64,000 bases of DNA from DASRDU01 sp035652435 (GTDB lineage Bacteria > Acidobacteriota > Blastocatellia > RBC074). Below, one piece after another: positions 18,699 through 27,757 of the stretch. The DNA is taken from assembly GCA_035652435.1 (NCBI GenBank), contig DASRDU010000193.1:1-64000 (forward strand). Reading direction: 5' to 3'. Position 1 is the stretch's first letter, and each line of letters opens with the position of its first letter. The notes under the pieces are model-generated. The model saw only the letters and a program-made list of their open reading frames with translations, was not told the origin of the DNA and made no database searches. Made by a program: the position numbers and the translations under genes.

Positions 18699-20699
18699 AT
18701 GAGTACGGCACAACAAACAATCACCCCGACCACGCACGAACACCTCGCCGACGCGATCAGTCGCGGGCAGCAATACCTGTTCGCCCAGCAGGAACTCGAC
18801 GGCTACTGGTGGGCGGAACTCGAAGCCAATGTCACGCTCACAGCCGAATACATCATGCTGCACCGCATCCTGATCCATGCGGACGCGCGCAACCGCTTCA
18901 GCAACGGCAAGGACCGCGAGCGGCAGATCGGGCAGATGGCCCGCTACCTCCTGCGCCAGCAGTGCGCGCACGGCGGCTGGGAGCTTTATTACAGTGACGG
19001 CGGCGAAATCAGCACGACGATAGAAGCTTATTACGCGCTCAAACTTGCCGGACACGCGCCCGACGATGAGCCGATGCGGCGTGCGCGCCAGTTCATCCTC
19101 GAACGCGGGGGGCTGGTGAAGGCCCGCGTGTTCACGAAGCTGCATCTGGCCCTGTTCGGCGCATACCCCTGGGAGGGCCTGCCGACACTGCCACCCTGGT
19201 TTATGCTTCTGCCGCTCTGGTTCCCCTTCAACATTTACACGATGGCGAGCTGGGCGCGGTCTTCGACGGTCCCGCTTCTGGTCGTGATTGACAAGAAGCC
19301 GGTTTACGACCTGGGGATTCAAGCAGACGAACTTTTCATCGAAGGCAGCCGCGACAAAGCCGATGTCAGCCTGAAGAATAATGACGGGACGCTCGCCGGT
19401 TCGTTCTTCCTGGCCGCGGACAAAATTCTCAAGCATCTCGACCATAACGAGATTGTTCCGTTCAGACAAAAGGGCACCCGAGCCGCGGAACGCTGGGTGA
19501 TCGAACGGCAGGACACGCCGGGCGACTGGGCCGGCATCGTTCCGGCCATGCTCAATTCAATTCTGATGTTTCACGCGCTCGGGTATTCGGCTTATCACCC
19601 GTACGTCAAACGCGGGCTCGACGCGCTGGATCGGTTCTGCATCGAGGAAGGCGTGGCGACGGGTTCTGAGACGCCCGCTTACCTGCGCCTGCAACCGTGC
19701 ATCTCGCCGACGTGGGATACGGCGCTCGGGCTGACGGCGCTGCTCGATTCGGGAGTCTCGCCGACTCATCCCCGTGTCAGGGCCGCCGGCGAGTGGTTGC
19801 TGACGCAACAGATCTTTCGCTACGGCGACTGGGCCTTCTTCAACCGCAAAGGCAAACCCGCGGGCTGGGCGTTCGAGTTTTACAACGACTACTATCCCGA
19901 CGTTGACGACACTGCGGCGGTGATCATGGCGCTGCTCGCTCTGAAAACGGATAACGAGCAGTACAAGCTCGAATGCTGCCGCGCCGCGACCGAGTGGGTG
20001 ATGTCAATGCAGTGCAAGGCCGGCGGCTGGGCGGCATTCGACATAGACAACACGCAGGATTTGTGGAACCGGATGCCTTACGGCGATCTGAAGGCGATGA
20101 TTGATCCGCCGACTGCCGACCTGACGGGCCGCGTGCTGGAATTGCTCGGCCACTGGCACGAGAAGCTCGGCGAAAAGCATTACACCGACGAACAGGCGCA
20201 ACGTGCGATTGATTTCCTGTTGAGTTTACAGGAACCGGACGGCTCGTGGTGGGGACGCTGGGGCGTCAATTACATCTACGGCACATATCTCGCGCTGGTG
20301 GGTTTGCGCGCGATCAGTCCATTCGTCGGCTTTGAGATGCGGCGCGATGAAGTGAAGAGGGCCGCCGGCTGGCTGCGGTCGGTGCAGAACGCCGACGGCG
20401 GCTGGGGCGAGACGTGCGGGTCGTATAAGAAGCCCGAACTGCGCGGCAAGGGGCCGAGTACGCCTTCGCAGACCGCGTGGGCATTGCTCGGCCTGATGGC
20501 GGCGGGCGATTACGAATCATCATCCGTCGCGCGCGGCATCGAGTATCTGCTGGATCGTCAGAACGCGGACGGGAGCTGGCCGGAAGCGGAATTCACGGGC
20601 ACGGGATTCCCCGGACACTTCTACATCAACTATCATCAGTATCGGAATCAGTTCCCGCTGACGGCGCTGGGACGGTATTTCAGACGCGGCGGGGAGTGA
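18699..20699 (+). CDS. shc: Squalene-hopene cyclase
   Basis: A 666-residue prenyltransferase-fold cyclase. The protonating motif is PDVDDTAAV near residue 400 (DxDD). Several QW repeats are visible: QQELDGYWWAELE, QCAHGGWELYYS, QCKAGGWAAFD, QEPDGSWWGRWG, QNADGGWGETCGS and QNADGSWPEAEF. It cyclises squalene to hopene/diplopterol at the membrane. Upstream lie the squalene-forming genes hpnCDE (5565-8778), separated by unrelated genes. The next gene is a carotenoid-synthesis-type membrane protein. Confidence 0.96.
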   Translation: MSTAQQTITPTTHEHLADAISRGQQYLFAQQELDGYWWAELEANVTLTAEYIMLHRILIHADARNRFSNGKDRERQIGQMARYLLRQQCAHGGWELYYSDGGEISTTIEAYYALKLAGHAPDDEPMRRARQFILERGGLVKARVFTKLHLALFGAYPWEGLPTLPPWFMLLPLWFPFNIYTMASWARSSTVPLLVVIDKKPVYDLGIQADELFIEGSRDKADVSLKNNDGTLAGSFFLAADKILKHLDHNEIVPFRQKGTRAAERWVIERQDTPGDWAGIVPAMLNSILMFHALGYSAYHPYVKRGLDALDRFCIEEGVATGSETPAYLRLQPCISPTWDTALGLTALLDSGVSPTHPRVRAAGEWLLTQQIFRYGDWAFFNRKGKPAGWAFEFYNDYYPDVDDTAAVIMALLALKTDNEQYKLECCRAATEWVMSMQCKAGGWAAFDIDNTQDLWNRMPYGDLKAMIDPPTADLTGRVLELLGHWHEKLGEKHYTDEQAQRAIDFLLSLQEPDGSWWGRWGVNYIYGTYLALVGLRAISPFVGFEMRRDEVKRAAGWLRSVQNADGGWGETCGSYKKPELRGKGPSTPSQTAWALLGLMAAGDYESSSVARGIEYLLDRQNADGSWPEAEFTGTGFPGHFYINYHQYRNQFPLTALGRYFRRGGE

Positions 20700-20755
20700 A
20701 CAATGCCCCATTCACTGCCCGGTCACCCGGCACGCATCACTGATCACTGAAATCA

Positions 20756-21571
20756 ATGTTCCACTTCATTCAACTCCTCACCGGCACGGTCGCGCTGCGC
20801 CCATACGTTTTCATTTTTCTGCTCGCCTACCTGTTCATCGCCCTCACCCACATGGGCTGGAAAAAGACGGCGCTCTTCACCGTGCTGGCCTACACGGTGG
20901 CGTTCGTCTGCGAGTGGAGTTCGGCCGTCGCCGGGACCGGATTCCCGTTCGGGCTCTATCGCTACCTCGACGCGACGCGCGACCGCGAGCTGTGGATCGC
21001 AGGCGTGCCGTTTATGGATTCGCTCTCGTTCACGTTCCTGGCTTACGTGAGCTGGGAACTGGCGACGGTGCTGCGCGGCAAGGTGCAGGCGGGCCCGACC
21101 GACGTGCGCGTGATGAATCACGACCGCGCGCGGAGGAAATGGTCGGTCACGCTGCTCGCGGCGTTTCTGATGATGTCGCTCGACATCATCATTGACCCGG
21201 TGGCGTTGCAGGGCGAGCGGTGGTTTCTGGGGAAGATCTATTACTACCCTGAAGGCGGCAGCTACTTCGGCGTCACGATTGCGAACTTCATCGGCTGGTT
21301 CTTCGTCTGCTTCGTGATCCTGCGCCTGCAGCTGCTGGCGGAACTATTCCTCTGGGGGGACGGGCGCGGCAGCCGCATCCCCGTCGGCGTGGTTGATTAT
21401 CCTTACAAAGCTCTCGGCCCGGTCGCGCTCTACTTCGGCATCCTGGCCTTCAATCTGTTTATGACCTTCCGCATCGGCGAGAAGACGATGGGGTACGCCG
21501 GAGTGTTCATTACGCTGCCGCTGCTGCTGATGGTGATGATGGCGCTTTCGCGGAACGGGCGGGAATATTGA
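20756..21571 (+). CDS. CruF-like carotenoid-biosynthesis membrane protein
   Basis: A 271-residue protein with about seven membrane segments. Conserved parts such as FLLAYLFIALTHMGW, VCEWSSAVAGTGFPFGLYRY and MSLDIIIDPVALQGERWFLGKIYYYPEGGSYFGVTIANFIGWF match the family of CruF/bisanhydrobacterioruberin hydratase-type proteins, which hydrate the psi-end of carotenoids. No carotenoid desaturase or phytoene synthase other than the hpn genes is in the window. Its place right after shc suggests a role with hopanoid or related terpenoid lipids, which is my inference. Confidence 0.82.
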   Translation: MFHFIQLLTGTVALRPYVFIFLLAYLFIALTHMGWKKTALFTVLAYTVAFVCEWSSAVAGTGFPFGLYRYLDATRDRELWIAGVPFMDSLSFTFLAYVSWELATVLRGKVQAGPTDVRVMNHDRARRKWSVTLLAAFLMMSLDIIIDPVALQGERWFLGKIYYYPEGGSYFGVTIANFIGWFFVCFVILRLQLLAELFLWGDGRGSRIPVGVVDYPYKALGPVALYFGILAFNLFMTFRIGEKTMGYAGVFITLPLLLMVMMALSRNGREY

Positions 21572-21639
21572 CCCCGGTGCAGTCGGAAAGAGCGCCTCAT
21601 CGGGTCCGCCGGGTCGCTACCGCTCACTGTCCCGATGTT

Positions 21640-23040
21640 TCATCCCCTGATGTCCTTCAACCCGGCCATCTGTTTTTGCGCCAGCCTGCGCCACCTGCCG
21701 ACTTCGCGGCGCCGGTAATAGGGCATCGTCTTCGCCGATTCGATGCAGCTCGTGAATGCCTCGCGCGCCTGCTCGTGACGGCCGAGTTTACTGAGAACCT
21801 CGCCGAAGTAATAGAGCCCTTCCGGGTCGTGCGGCCTGCGTCCGACGAAGCGTTCGAGGGCCTCGCGCGCCTCGTCAAACATCCCGGCGGCGGAGTAGGT
21901 CGCGCCGATTTCGCGCCACACGTCGCCGCGCGCATGATTTTCGTCAACCGCGACGACGGCCGAGAAATGTCCGATGGCGTCGGACAGGCGCCCCTGCTCG
22001 CGGGCAATGCGGCCGAGCTGGAAATGCGCGTCGGCTTCCTTCGGGTCAATTTCGACGGCGCGTTTGAACCGCGCCACCGCTTCGGTGATCTGCCGCCGCC
22101 GCTGGTGAATCAGGCCGAGCTGGTAATGCGCCTCGGCGTCGCGCGGGTTGATCGTGGCCGATTCAAGGTGCCGCCGGAAATCACGCCCGCTCAGGAATGC
22201 CCACCTGATGTCGCCCACGTCCCCGCGGAAATACGCCCAGGCGTAATAGAGCAGGAACGGCGAAGCCAGAAAGAGCAGAAAGGGACTCAGCAGCACCGAG
22301 AGCCACGAGAGGCAGACCGTCCCCGTTGCCTTGCCGAAGCCGACGCCGAAGACCGTGCGCAGCGCGCACGCCATCAGCGCGGCGAAATAGAGCAGACTGG
22401 CTGCCTGAAGCCCGGCAGAAGCCAGCAGGCCCCACGTCAGTTTCCAGACCACCAGCCCCGCGACGAGCAGCGGCAGTTGCGCCGCCGCCCACGCCATCAG
22501 CGTGCAGACCAGCAGCGAGCCGTAATCGCGCCGCAGCACCACGCCGAAGCTGCCCATCGGCTCAAGCAGGATCAGCGCCAGAATCGTCCCCGGCACGTAG
22601 AGCAGCGCCAGCGTGGCCAGCGTGTTGAGCAGGCTGAACGGCGAAAGAAACGACATCATCCAGCCGTAACGCCCGGACGCGAGCATCCCGGTCAGAGGCA
22701 CGGTTGTGCCGGACGGCGCCGCGGGCACTGCGCCGGGGTCTTCGGCTTCATCCCCGTCTGTCTCGTCGGTCTGATTATCGGCCGATTCCGTGGCCGGCGA
22801 AGCTGAGGGCGCCGGTGAAGCCTTCGCCGCCGGCTGTGACGCCCGCGCTCGTTGCGCCATCGCTTCGGCCAGAGATCGGTAAAGCGGGGCCATCAGCGCG
22901 AATTGCAGCAGGAATGAAACCACAGCGGCGGCAATCGCGGCGTAAAGCAGGCCGCCTTCATCCATAATGCCGCTCATCGCCGCCAGTGGGCGGTAGTAAA
23001 GTCTGATAAGAAGTCTCGTGTTTTCCAGCAGGGTTTCCAT
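21640..23040 (-). CDS. Membrane protein with YIP1-like and C-terminal TPR domains
   Basis: A 466-residue protein. An N-terminal membrane segment is followed by an acidic, Ala/Pro/Ser-rich linker (about residues 65-115), then four to five membrane segments resembling the Yip1 domain, and finally three to four tetratricopeptide repeats (EAHYQLGLIHQRRRQI, DAHFQLGRIAREQG, EGLYYFGEVLSKLG). TPRs mediate protein contacts. It is followed, upstream in transcription, by a small zinc-ribbon gene only 12 bp away. Confidence 0.75.
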   Translation of the reverse strand: METLLENTRLLIRLYYRPLAAMSGIMDEGGLLYAAIAAAVVSFLLQFALMAPLYRSLAEAMAQRARASQPAAKASPAPSASPATESADNQTDETDGDEAEDPGAVPAAPSGTTVPLTGMLASGRYGWMMSFLSPFSLLNTLATLALLYVPGTILALILLEPMGSFGVVLRRDYGSLLVCTLMAWAAAQLPLLVAGLVVWKLTWGLLASAGLQAASLLYFAALMACALRTVFGVGFGKATGTVCLSWLSVLLSPFLLFLASPFLLYYAWAYFRGDVGDIRWAFLSGRDFRRHLESATINPRDAEAHYQLGLIHQRRRQITEAVARFKRAVEIDPKEADAHFQLGRIAREQGRLSDAIGHFSAVVAVDENHARGDVWREIGATYSAAGMFDEAREALERFVGRRPHDPEGLYYFGEVLSKLGRHEQAREAFTSCIESAKTMPYYRRREVGRWRRLAQKQMAGLKDIRG

Positions 23041-23052
23041 AACGAATACTGA

Positions 23053-23268
23053 TCAGGCTTGTGACTGGTAACGGGTCTTGCAGTTCGGGCACTGGACGAT
23101 GTGCGTGATGCCGCTGACTGGAATCACCGGGATGATGAAAAAGATGGTGATGAAACGCATCCCTCTCTTCCGGACGAACTGGGCGACGGTCCCGCACTGC
23201 CCGCAGTGCATCCGCTGCTCGGTCAGAATTGATCCCCAGACGAAGAAGTGGAGTCCGATGATGAGCAT
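23053..23268 (-). CDS. Small zinc-ribbon membrane protein
   Basis: A 71-residue protein with a CGQCG and a CPNCK pair forming a zinc ribbon, around a hydrophobic stretch (ITIFFIIPVIPVSG). It is similar to bacterial zinc-ribbon family proteins of about this length. It lies 12 bp from the YIP1-TPR gene on the same strand and probably shares its transcript. Confidence 0.7.
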   Translation of the reverse strand: MLIIGLHFFVWGSILTEQRMHCGQCGTVAQFVRKRGMRFITIFFIIPVIPVSGITHIVQCPNCKTRYQSQA

Positions 23269-23283
23269 TGTTTTTACCTGCGC

Positions 23284-23364
23284 TGAATCAGTACCGCGAG
23301 CGTGGCTCCGAACGATGGCCCGACCCGGGGGGCCGCGTTCGCTACCGCTCGCGGTACTGATTCA
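23284..23364. mobile_element. 81-bp palindromic REP/MITE-like element
   Basis: Perfect 19-bp terminal inverted repeats (TGAATCAGTACCGCGAGCG and complement) enclose a second weaker stem (CGAACG/CGTTCG and GGCCC/GGGCC). It sits between the zinc-ribbon and thioredoxin genes, just four bases from the thioredoxin stop. It may also act as a terminator. A 13-base part recurs at 18082-18094. Confidence 0.7.
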
Positions 23365-23368
23365 ACTG

Positions 23369-23926
23369 CTACGACTTTTGCCCGGCGGCCTCCTGACAGG
23401 CGCGGACGAATTCTTCCGGCGTCATCAATACCCATTCGTTCCCCACTCGTTTGTGGCGCGCGACCTTGACCGGCCTGCTGGTGCCCTGCGGGAAGATGAA
23501 AAATGACGGGTACGAATGGACGCCGTATTCATCCGCCACCTTGCGGGCGGCCGCGCCGTCTTCCGGGTTGACCTTCACCTTGACCACGTTCCTGAAATAC
23601 TCCCTTACCGCCGACGAAGCGAGCAGCTCGCGATCAAACTGCTTACAGTACCCGCACCAGTCGGTGTAGAAGTAAATCGCGGCGGGAGCTTTGGCTTCGT
23701 TGTATTCCTTGTACGCCCGGTCATAACCCGACGCCCCTTCATACCACGACGCCGAAACTGCCCGGCGCGGGGCGGCGGCCGCTGAATCCGACGGAGGTTG
23801 AGCGGCCGCGTCAGCCGGCGGCGTCGCCGCCACCTGACTGCTTCTGGTCTGCTGGACGAAAGTGAGGCAGCCGAAGGCAAAGAGCGCTGCGACTGCGACC
23901 GCGATAATCATCTGGGCTGGTTTCAT
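23369..23926 (-). CDS. Exported thioredoxin-fold protein
   Basis: A 185-residue protein. A hydrophobic N-terminus with a cysteine (AALFAFGCLTF) could be a lipobox-like anchor, followed by an Ala/Pro-rich linker and a thioredoxin domain from about residue 65: FYTDWCGYCKQF holds the CxxC site and YGVHSYPSFFIFPQG the cis-proline. It is likely a periplasmic thiol-disulfide protein. The gene is divergent from ada, 186 bp apart. Confidence 0.82.
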   Translation of the reverse strand: MKPAQMIIAVAVAALFAFGCLTFVQQTRSSQVAATPPADAAAQPPSDSAAAAPRRAVSASWYEGASGYDRAYKEYNEAKAPAAIYFYTDWCGYCKQFDRELLASSAVREYFRNVVKVKVNPEDGAAARKVADEYGVHSYPSFFIFPQGTSRPVKVARHKRVGNEWVLMTPEEFVRACQEAAGQKS

Positions 23927-24112
23927 TATTCTCTCCGATCAGACTGGCTGAGTTGTTCGGGCAAAATCGTGAACCTGGGAACCCCGGAAGCCGGGACCGG
24001 CCCCCGGCAAAATAAGCCGGTTGCCCCAATTCGCGCAAGAAAAATTTCAGGCCTTGAATCGGATAGATTCCGCGCCGCCCGGATCGTAAGATGAGCCTCA
24101 GAGGAAAGAGCG

Positions 24113-25195
24113 ATGAAATCACAGGAAACGAATTACTGGCGGGCTTTGCAGCGGCGCGATGCGGAATTTGACGGCGTGTTTTATTACGGCGTCAGTTCGA
24201 CTGGTGTCTTCTGCCGCCCCTCATGCCGGTCGAAACAGCCGAAGCGCGAAAATGTAGTCTTCTTCACCTCGCCGGAGGTCGCCCGGCGGGCGGGCTTTCG
24301 CTCCTGCCTGCGTTGCCGTCCCGACAGAGCTGAGTTGAAAGACCCGCAGGCGGAGCTGGTGCAGCGCATCTGCCGCGCGATTGAAGCAAACCCTGAAGAC
24401 TCTCCCGGCCTGGCTCGTCTCAGTTCGCAGACCGGCTTCAGCCAATCTCACCTGCATCGGGTCTTCAAACGCCTGATGGGCATCACGCCGCGCCAGTACG
24501 CCGAGGCGCTGCGGGCAGACAGATTCAAAACTCAGGTCAGGGGAGGCAGGGCCGTGACCGAGGCAATGTACGAGGCCGGATATAGTTCCAGCAGCCGCCT
24601 GTATGAAAAGGCTGCCGCGCAACTGGGCATGACTCCGGCCACATATCGCAGAGGGGGGAAGGGAATGCGGATCAATTACACCATCGTTAATTGCCGGCTG
24701 GGGCGGTTGCTCGTCGCGGCCACCGAACGCGGAATCTGCTCAGTCACGCTGGGCGATTCGGATGAGGCGCTGGAAAGAGCCCTGCGCTCGGAATTTCCGA
24801 AAGGCGAAATCGCGCGCGATGAAACGAGTCTGAGCGGATGGGTGAAAGCTTTACTTGCTCATCTTGACGGGCAGCAGCCGCGCCTTGATCTGCCGCTCGA
24901 TGTGCAGGCGACCGCGTTCCAGAAACGAGTCTGGGAAGAGTTGCGGCGCATCCCGTACGGCAGCACGGCTTCATACGCCGAAATCGCCCGACGCATCGGA
25001 CAGCCGACCGCGACGCGCGCCGTCGCGCGGGCCTGCGCCACGAATCCGACGGCGCTCATCACTCCCTGTCACCGGGTGGTTCGCGAGGGTGGCGACACGA
25101 GCGGTTACCGCTGGGGCGTTGAGCGGAAGAGAGAATTGCTCGCGCTGGAAAAGAGGAATACTGCCGGGCAGGCATCCGCCGCGAAGGGCAGATGA
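24113..25195 (+). CDS. ada: Bifunctional Ada: transcription activator / O6-methylguanine-DNA methyltransferase
   Basis: A 360-residue protein with all three Ada domains. The N-terminal zinc/phosphotriester site has CRPSC and CLRC (four ligands); an AraC-type helix-turn-helix follows (TGFSQSHLHRVFK to AGYSSSSRLYEKA); the C-terminal suicide methyltransferase has the PCHRV active site near residue 318 and GVERKRELLALE. It repairs O6-methylguanine and switches on the adaptive response. An AlkA-type glycosylase gene lies just downstream in the opposite direction, a fitting partner. Confidence 0.95.
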   Translation: MKSQETNYWRALQRRDAEFDGVFYYGVSSTGVFCRPSCRSKQPKRENVVFFTSPEVARRAGFRSCLRCRPDRAELKDPQAELVQRICRAIEANPEDSPGLARLSSQTGFSQSHLHRVFKRLMGITPRQYAEALRADRFKTQVRGGRAVTEAMYEAGYSSSSRLYEKAAAQLGMTPATYRRGGKGMRINYTIVNCRLGRLLVAATERGICSVTLGDSDEALERALRSEFPKGEIARDETSLSGWVKALLAHLDGQQPRLDLPLDVQATAFQKRVWEELRRIPYGSTASYAEIARRIGQPTATRAVARACATNPTALITPCHRVVREGGDTSGYRWGVERKRELLALEKRNTAGQASAAKGR

Positions 25196-25258
25196 TCCCC
25201 GGCGCAGGGTGCGATGAAGAATCACTCGTGAAGTTTCCCTGCCCGTACCGGCTCTCGA

Positions 25259-25885
25259 TCACCGCCGCCCACTCAGGTAAAAATGCCAGAGCATCCTCGC
25301 CGCGACCGCGCGGCGGGGCTTCCAGCCTTCGGCCATCATTTCAAGCTCGTCGGGCGTCGGACGGGCTTTCATTCCTTTCAGCTTCTGCATTGCCACAGCC
25401 AGCGCCAGGTCGCCTTTCGGCCAGACATCAGGTCGCAGCAGCACCATCAGCAGGTAAATATCCGCCGTCCAGTCGCCGATGCCCTTGAGCTGTTTCATCA
25501 CCGCCCGCGCCTCGTGATCACCCATCGCGTGAAGGTTATTCAGATCAAGCTGGCCGTCGAGCAGTGCCTGTGCGAGCAGCCGGCAGTACAGAGTTTTCTG
25601 CCTGCTGAAACCGATGGCCTTGAGTTCGGCGTCATCAAGAGTCAGAAACCGCTCGGGGTTGATCGGTGAAATCGCCGCGTGCAGGCGATCAAATGCGGCT
25701 TTCGCCGAAGCCAGCGAGACCTGCTGTTCGAGGATGATGTGAACGAGCGTGGGGAAGCCCGGCTCGCGCTCCCACAGCGGCGGCGGCCCAAGGGTTTCCA
25801 GAATCCACGCCAGATGCCGGTCTTTCGCCGCCAGCGTCTTCACTCCGCGGGCGAGGCTTCGTTGGTTGAGCGATTCGATTTTCAT
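25259..25885 (-). CDS. DNA-3-methyladenine glycosylase (AlkA-type, HhH-GPD)
   Basis: A 208-residue HhH-GPD glycosylase. LVHIILEQQVSLASAKAAFDRL is the conserved N-terminal helix pair; LKGIGDWTADIYLLMVLLRPDVWPKGD is the helix-hairpin-helix followed by the catalytic Asp region. It removes alkylated purines. Convergent with ada, 63 bp apart. It is shorter than E. coli AlkA and lacks the N-terminal beta domain, as many bacterial homologues do. Confidence 0.88.
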   Translation of the reverse strand: MKIESLNQRSLARGVKTLAAKDRHLAWILETLGPPPLWEREPGFPTLVHIILEQQVSLASAKAAFDRLHAAISPINPERFLTLDDAELKAIGFSRQKTLYCRLLAQALLDGQLDLNNLHAMGDHEARAVMKQLKGIGDWTADIYLLMVLLRPDVWPKGDLALAVAMQKLKGMKARPTPDELEMMAEGWKPRRAVAARMLWHFYLSGRR

Positions 25886-25915
25886 CAGAAGGACTGAAGA
25901 CAGGGATCAGGCCAT

Positions 25916-26650
25916 TCACCCGAACCTGAGCCTGAGTTTCGCCGCATACCGGCGGCTCATCATAAACGGTTCTTCGATCTGGCGCAGGTAAATCTGATAC
26001 GAACGATTGAACCAGCCCTCGACGCGCTCGATGTATTCCAGATTGATGATCGTCGAGCGGTGGATGCGCGCGAACTGTTTTTCGGGCAGGCGTTCTTCCC
26101 ATTCCTTCAGCGATTTCAGCACGAGCGATTTCCCGCCGTCGGCAGTGAAGATTTCCGAATAATCCCCCGCAGCGCACAGACAGACGATGGTGTTGATTTT
26201 CAGGAATCGGGAATGCCCGTCAAGCTCAAGGAAGAGGCGGTCTTCGTATTCCAGCCGGCGTGCGGTTGAGGTGCCGATGTGGTCACCGGCAGACAAGCGC
26301 GCAACTGCGCGGGCGAGCCGTTCGGGGTTGATCGGTTTGAGCAGGTAATCGAGCGCGTTCACTTCAAAGGCGCGGATCGCGTAAGCGTCGAATGCCGTCA
26401 CGAAGATGACGTCGAAAGTCTTCCCGACCTGATCGAACAGGCCGAAGCCGGATTCACCGGGCATCTGAATGTCCAGGAAGACGACGTCGGGTTCCTGCTC
26501 GCCGATCAGCCTGACCGCCTGGGCGACATTGCCGGCCTCGCCCGCGACCTCGATCTCGCCGTGTTCCGAGAGCAGTGAACGGAGTTCCCGGCGCGCGAGC
26601 CTTTCGTCGTCAACGATGATGGCTCTGAATATCCGGGGCGTCGGAACCAT
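25916..26650 (-). CDS. LytTR-family response regulator
   Basis: A 244-residue protein: receiver domain (residues ~10-125, acidic pocket in VDDERLARREL, phospho-acceptor Asp in VVFLDIQMPG, VTAFDAYAIRAF, LLKPIN) and a LytTR DNA-binding domain (about 140-240, with IHRSTIINLEYIERVEGWFN). Cytoplasmic. It follows its probable kinase partner by 12 bp in the same direction. Confidence 0.92.
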   Translation of the reverse strand: MVPTPRIFRAIIVDDERLARRELRSLLSEHGEIEVAGEAGNVAQAVRLIGEQEPDVVFLDIQMPGESGFGLFDQVGKTFDVIFVTAFDAYAIRAFEVNALDYLLKPINPERLARAVARLSAGDHIGTSTARRLEYEDRLFLELDGHSRFLKINTIVCLCAAGDYSEIFTADGGKSLVLKSLKEWEERLPEKQFARIHRSTIINLEYIERVEGWFNRSYQIYLRQIEEPFMMSRRYAAKLRLRFG

Positions 26651-26662
26651 GACCAGCCTGCC

Positions 26663-27730
26663 TTATCTTTTGCTGATTTCGATGACGGCGCGAATCCAGC
26701 CGTCATCCTCGGACAGGTGGAAACGACTCCGGCCGGGGAAAAGTTGCGACAATCTCTGGCGGACGTTGCTGAGGCCGATGCCGGTGTGGTCCGGGTCAGA
26801 TTCAGCATGTGCAGGCGCCAGATGCCAGCATCCGGTGTTGGCGACTTCGACAGAGAGCGAGCCGTTCTGCGCGCGCGCCGTGATTCTGATTCTGAGCGGT
26901 GAAGGGCCGTTGCTCATCCCGTGCTTGACGGCGTTCTCGACCAGCGGGTGAATGAGAAAGCCGGGGATCCGAAACCCGTCGGCTGCCGGCTCGACATCGA
27001 AGGTCACGTCGAGCCGATCTTCAAAGCGGATCTTTTCAATCGCCAGATAGCTGCGAATCGCTTCGATCTCTTCGCGCAGCGGAATTTCCCTGGTGCTGCT
27101 GCCGGAGAGCGAATAGCGCAGGAAGTCCGAAAATTCAGTGATCATCCGCTTTGCGCGTCTGCTGTCTTCGTCAATCGAGGCGCGAATCGAATTGAGCGCA
27201 TTGAAAAGAAAGTGCGGGTTGAGCTGATACCGCAGCATTTCAAGCTGTGCCTGATGCGCGAGCGCCGCTGCCCGAAGCGCCCGCTCGCGCTCCGCCTCCC
27301 ACGCCTGCCAGTATTTGATGCCGAAATAGAGCGCGCTCCACGCCAGCACGGTCATGGCATAGTCGAGCGCGGATTTCGGGAACCTCGGCAGCCAGTAGGT
27401 GAAGGGCAGGTTCGGATTGAGCAGCCAGAAGTAAGTCTCTTCGATCGTGGTCCACAGGCAGCCGAGCAGGATTGAGCCTGAGAGCGCGAGCAGGGCAATC
27501 GCGCGGAAAGAGAGCCGGCGGGCGGCGGGCTTGTAAACAAGGCGCAGCGCCGAAGTCAGCGCAAAGCCGATGACCGAGCGCACGGTCTTGACGTGCAGCA
27601 GGTAAAGCATCCGGTCCGTCGGGGTGACAGTCAGAAACGTGATGTAAATCATCACCCAGTAGGCCAGCCACCCGGCGAGTTGCAGAGTCCAGAAGGATGA
27701 CAGGCGGTCTTTCAGATCGTTCGGAAGCAT
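26663..27730 (-). CDS. LytS-type sensor histidine kinase (His_kinase family)
   Basis: A 355-residue membrane kinase. Four to five membrane segments occupy residues ~10-135, a short coiled-coil follows (AEREREALRAAALAHQ-like), then the His-kinase core with QLNPHFLFNALNSI near residue 175 (phospho-accepting His) and an HATPase with GFLIHPLVENAVKHG and TGIGLSNVRQRL. It pairs with the LytTR regulator right downstream. No sensing domain beyond the membrane part can be recognised. Confidence 0.9.
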   Translation of the reverse strand: MLPNDLKDRLSSFWTLQLAGWLAYWVMIYITFLTVTPTDRMLYLLHVKTVRSVIGFALTSALRLVYKPAARRLSFRAIALLALSGSILLGCLWTTIEETYFWLLNPNLPFTYWLPRFPKSALDYAMTVLAWSALYFGIKYWQAWEAERERALRAAALAHQAQLEMLRYQLNPHFLFNALNSIRASIDEDSRRAKRMITEFSDFLRYSLSGSSTREIPLREEIEAIRSYLAIEKIRFEDRLDVTFDVEPAADGFRIPGFLIHPLVENAVKHGMSNGPSPLRIRITARAQNGSLSVEVANTGCWHLAPAHAESDPDHTGIGLSNVRQRLSQLFPGRSRFHLSEDDGWIRAVIEISKR

Positions 27731-27757
27731 AAAAACTGCCCGTCACCCGCCCGGCTT

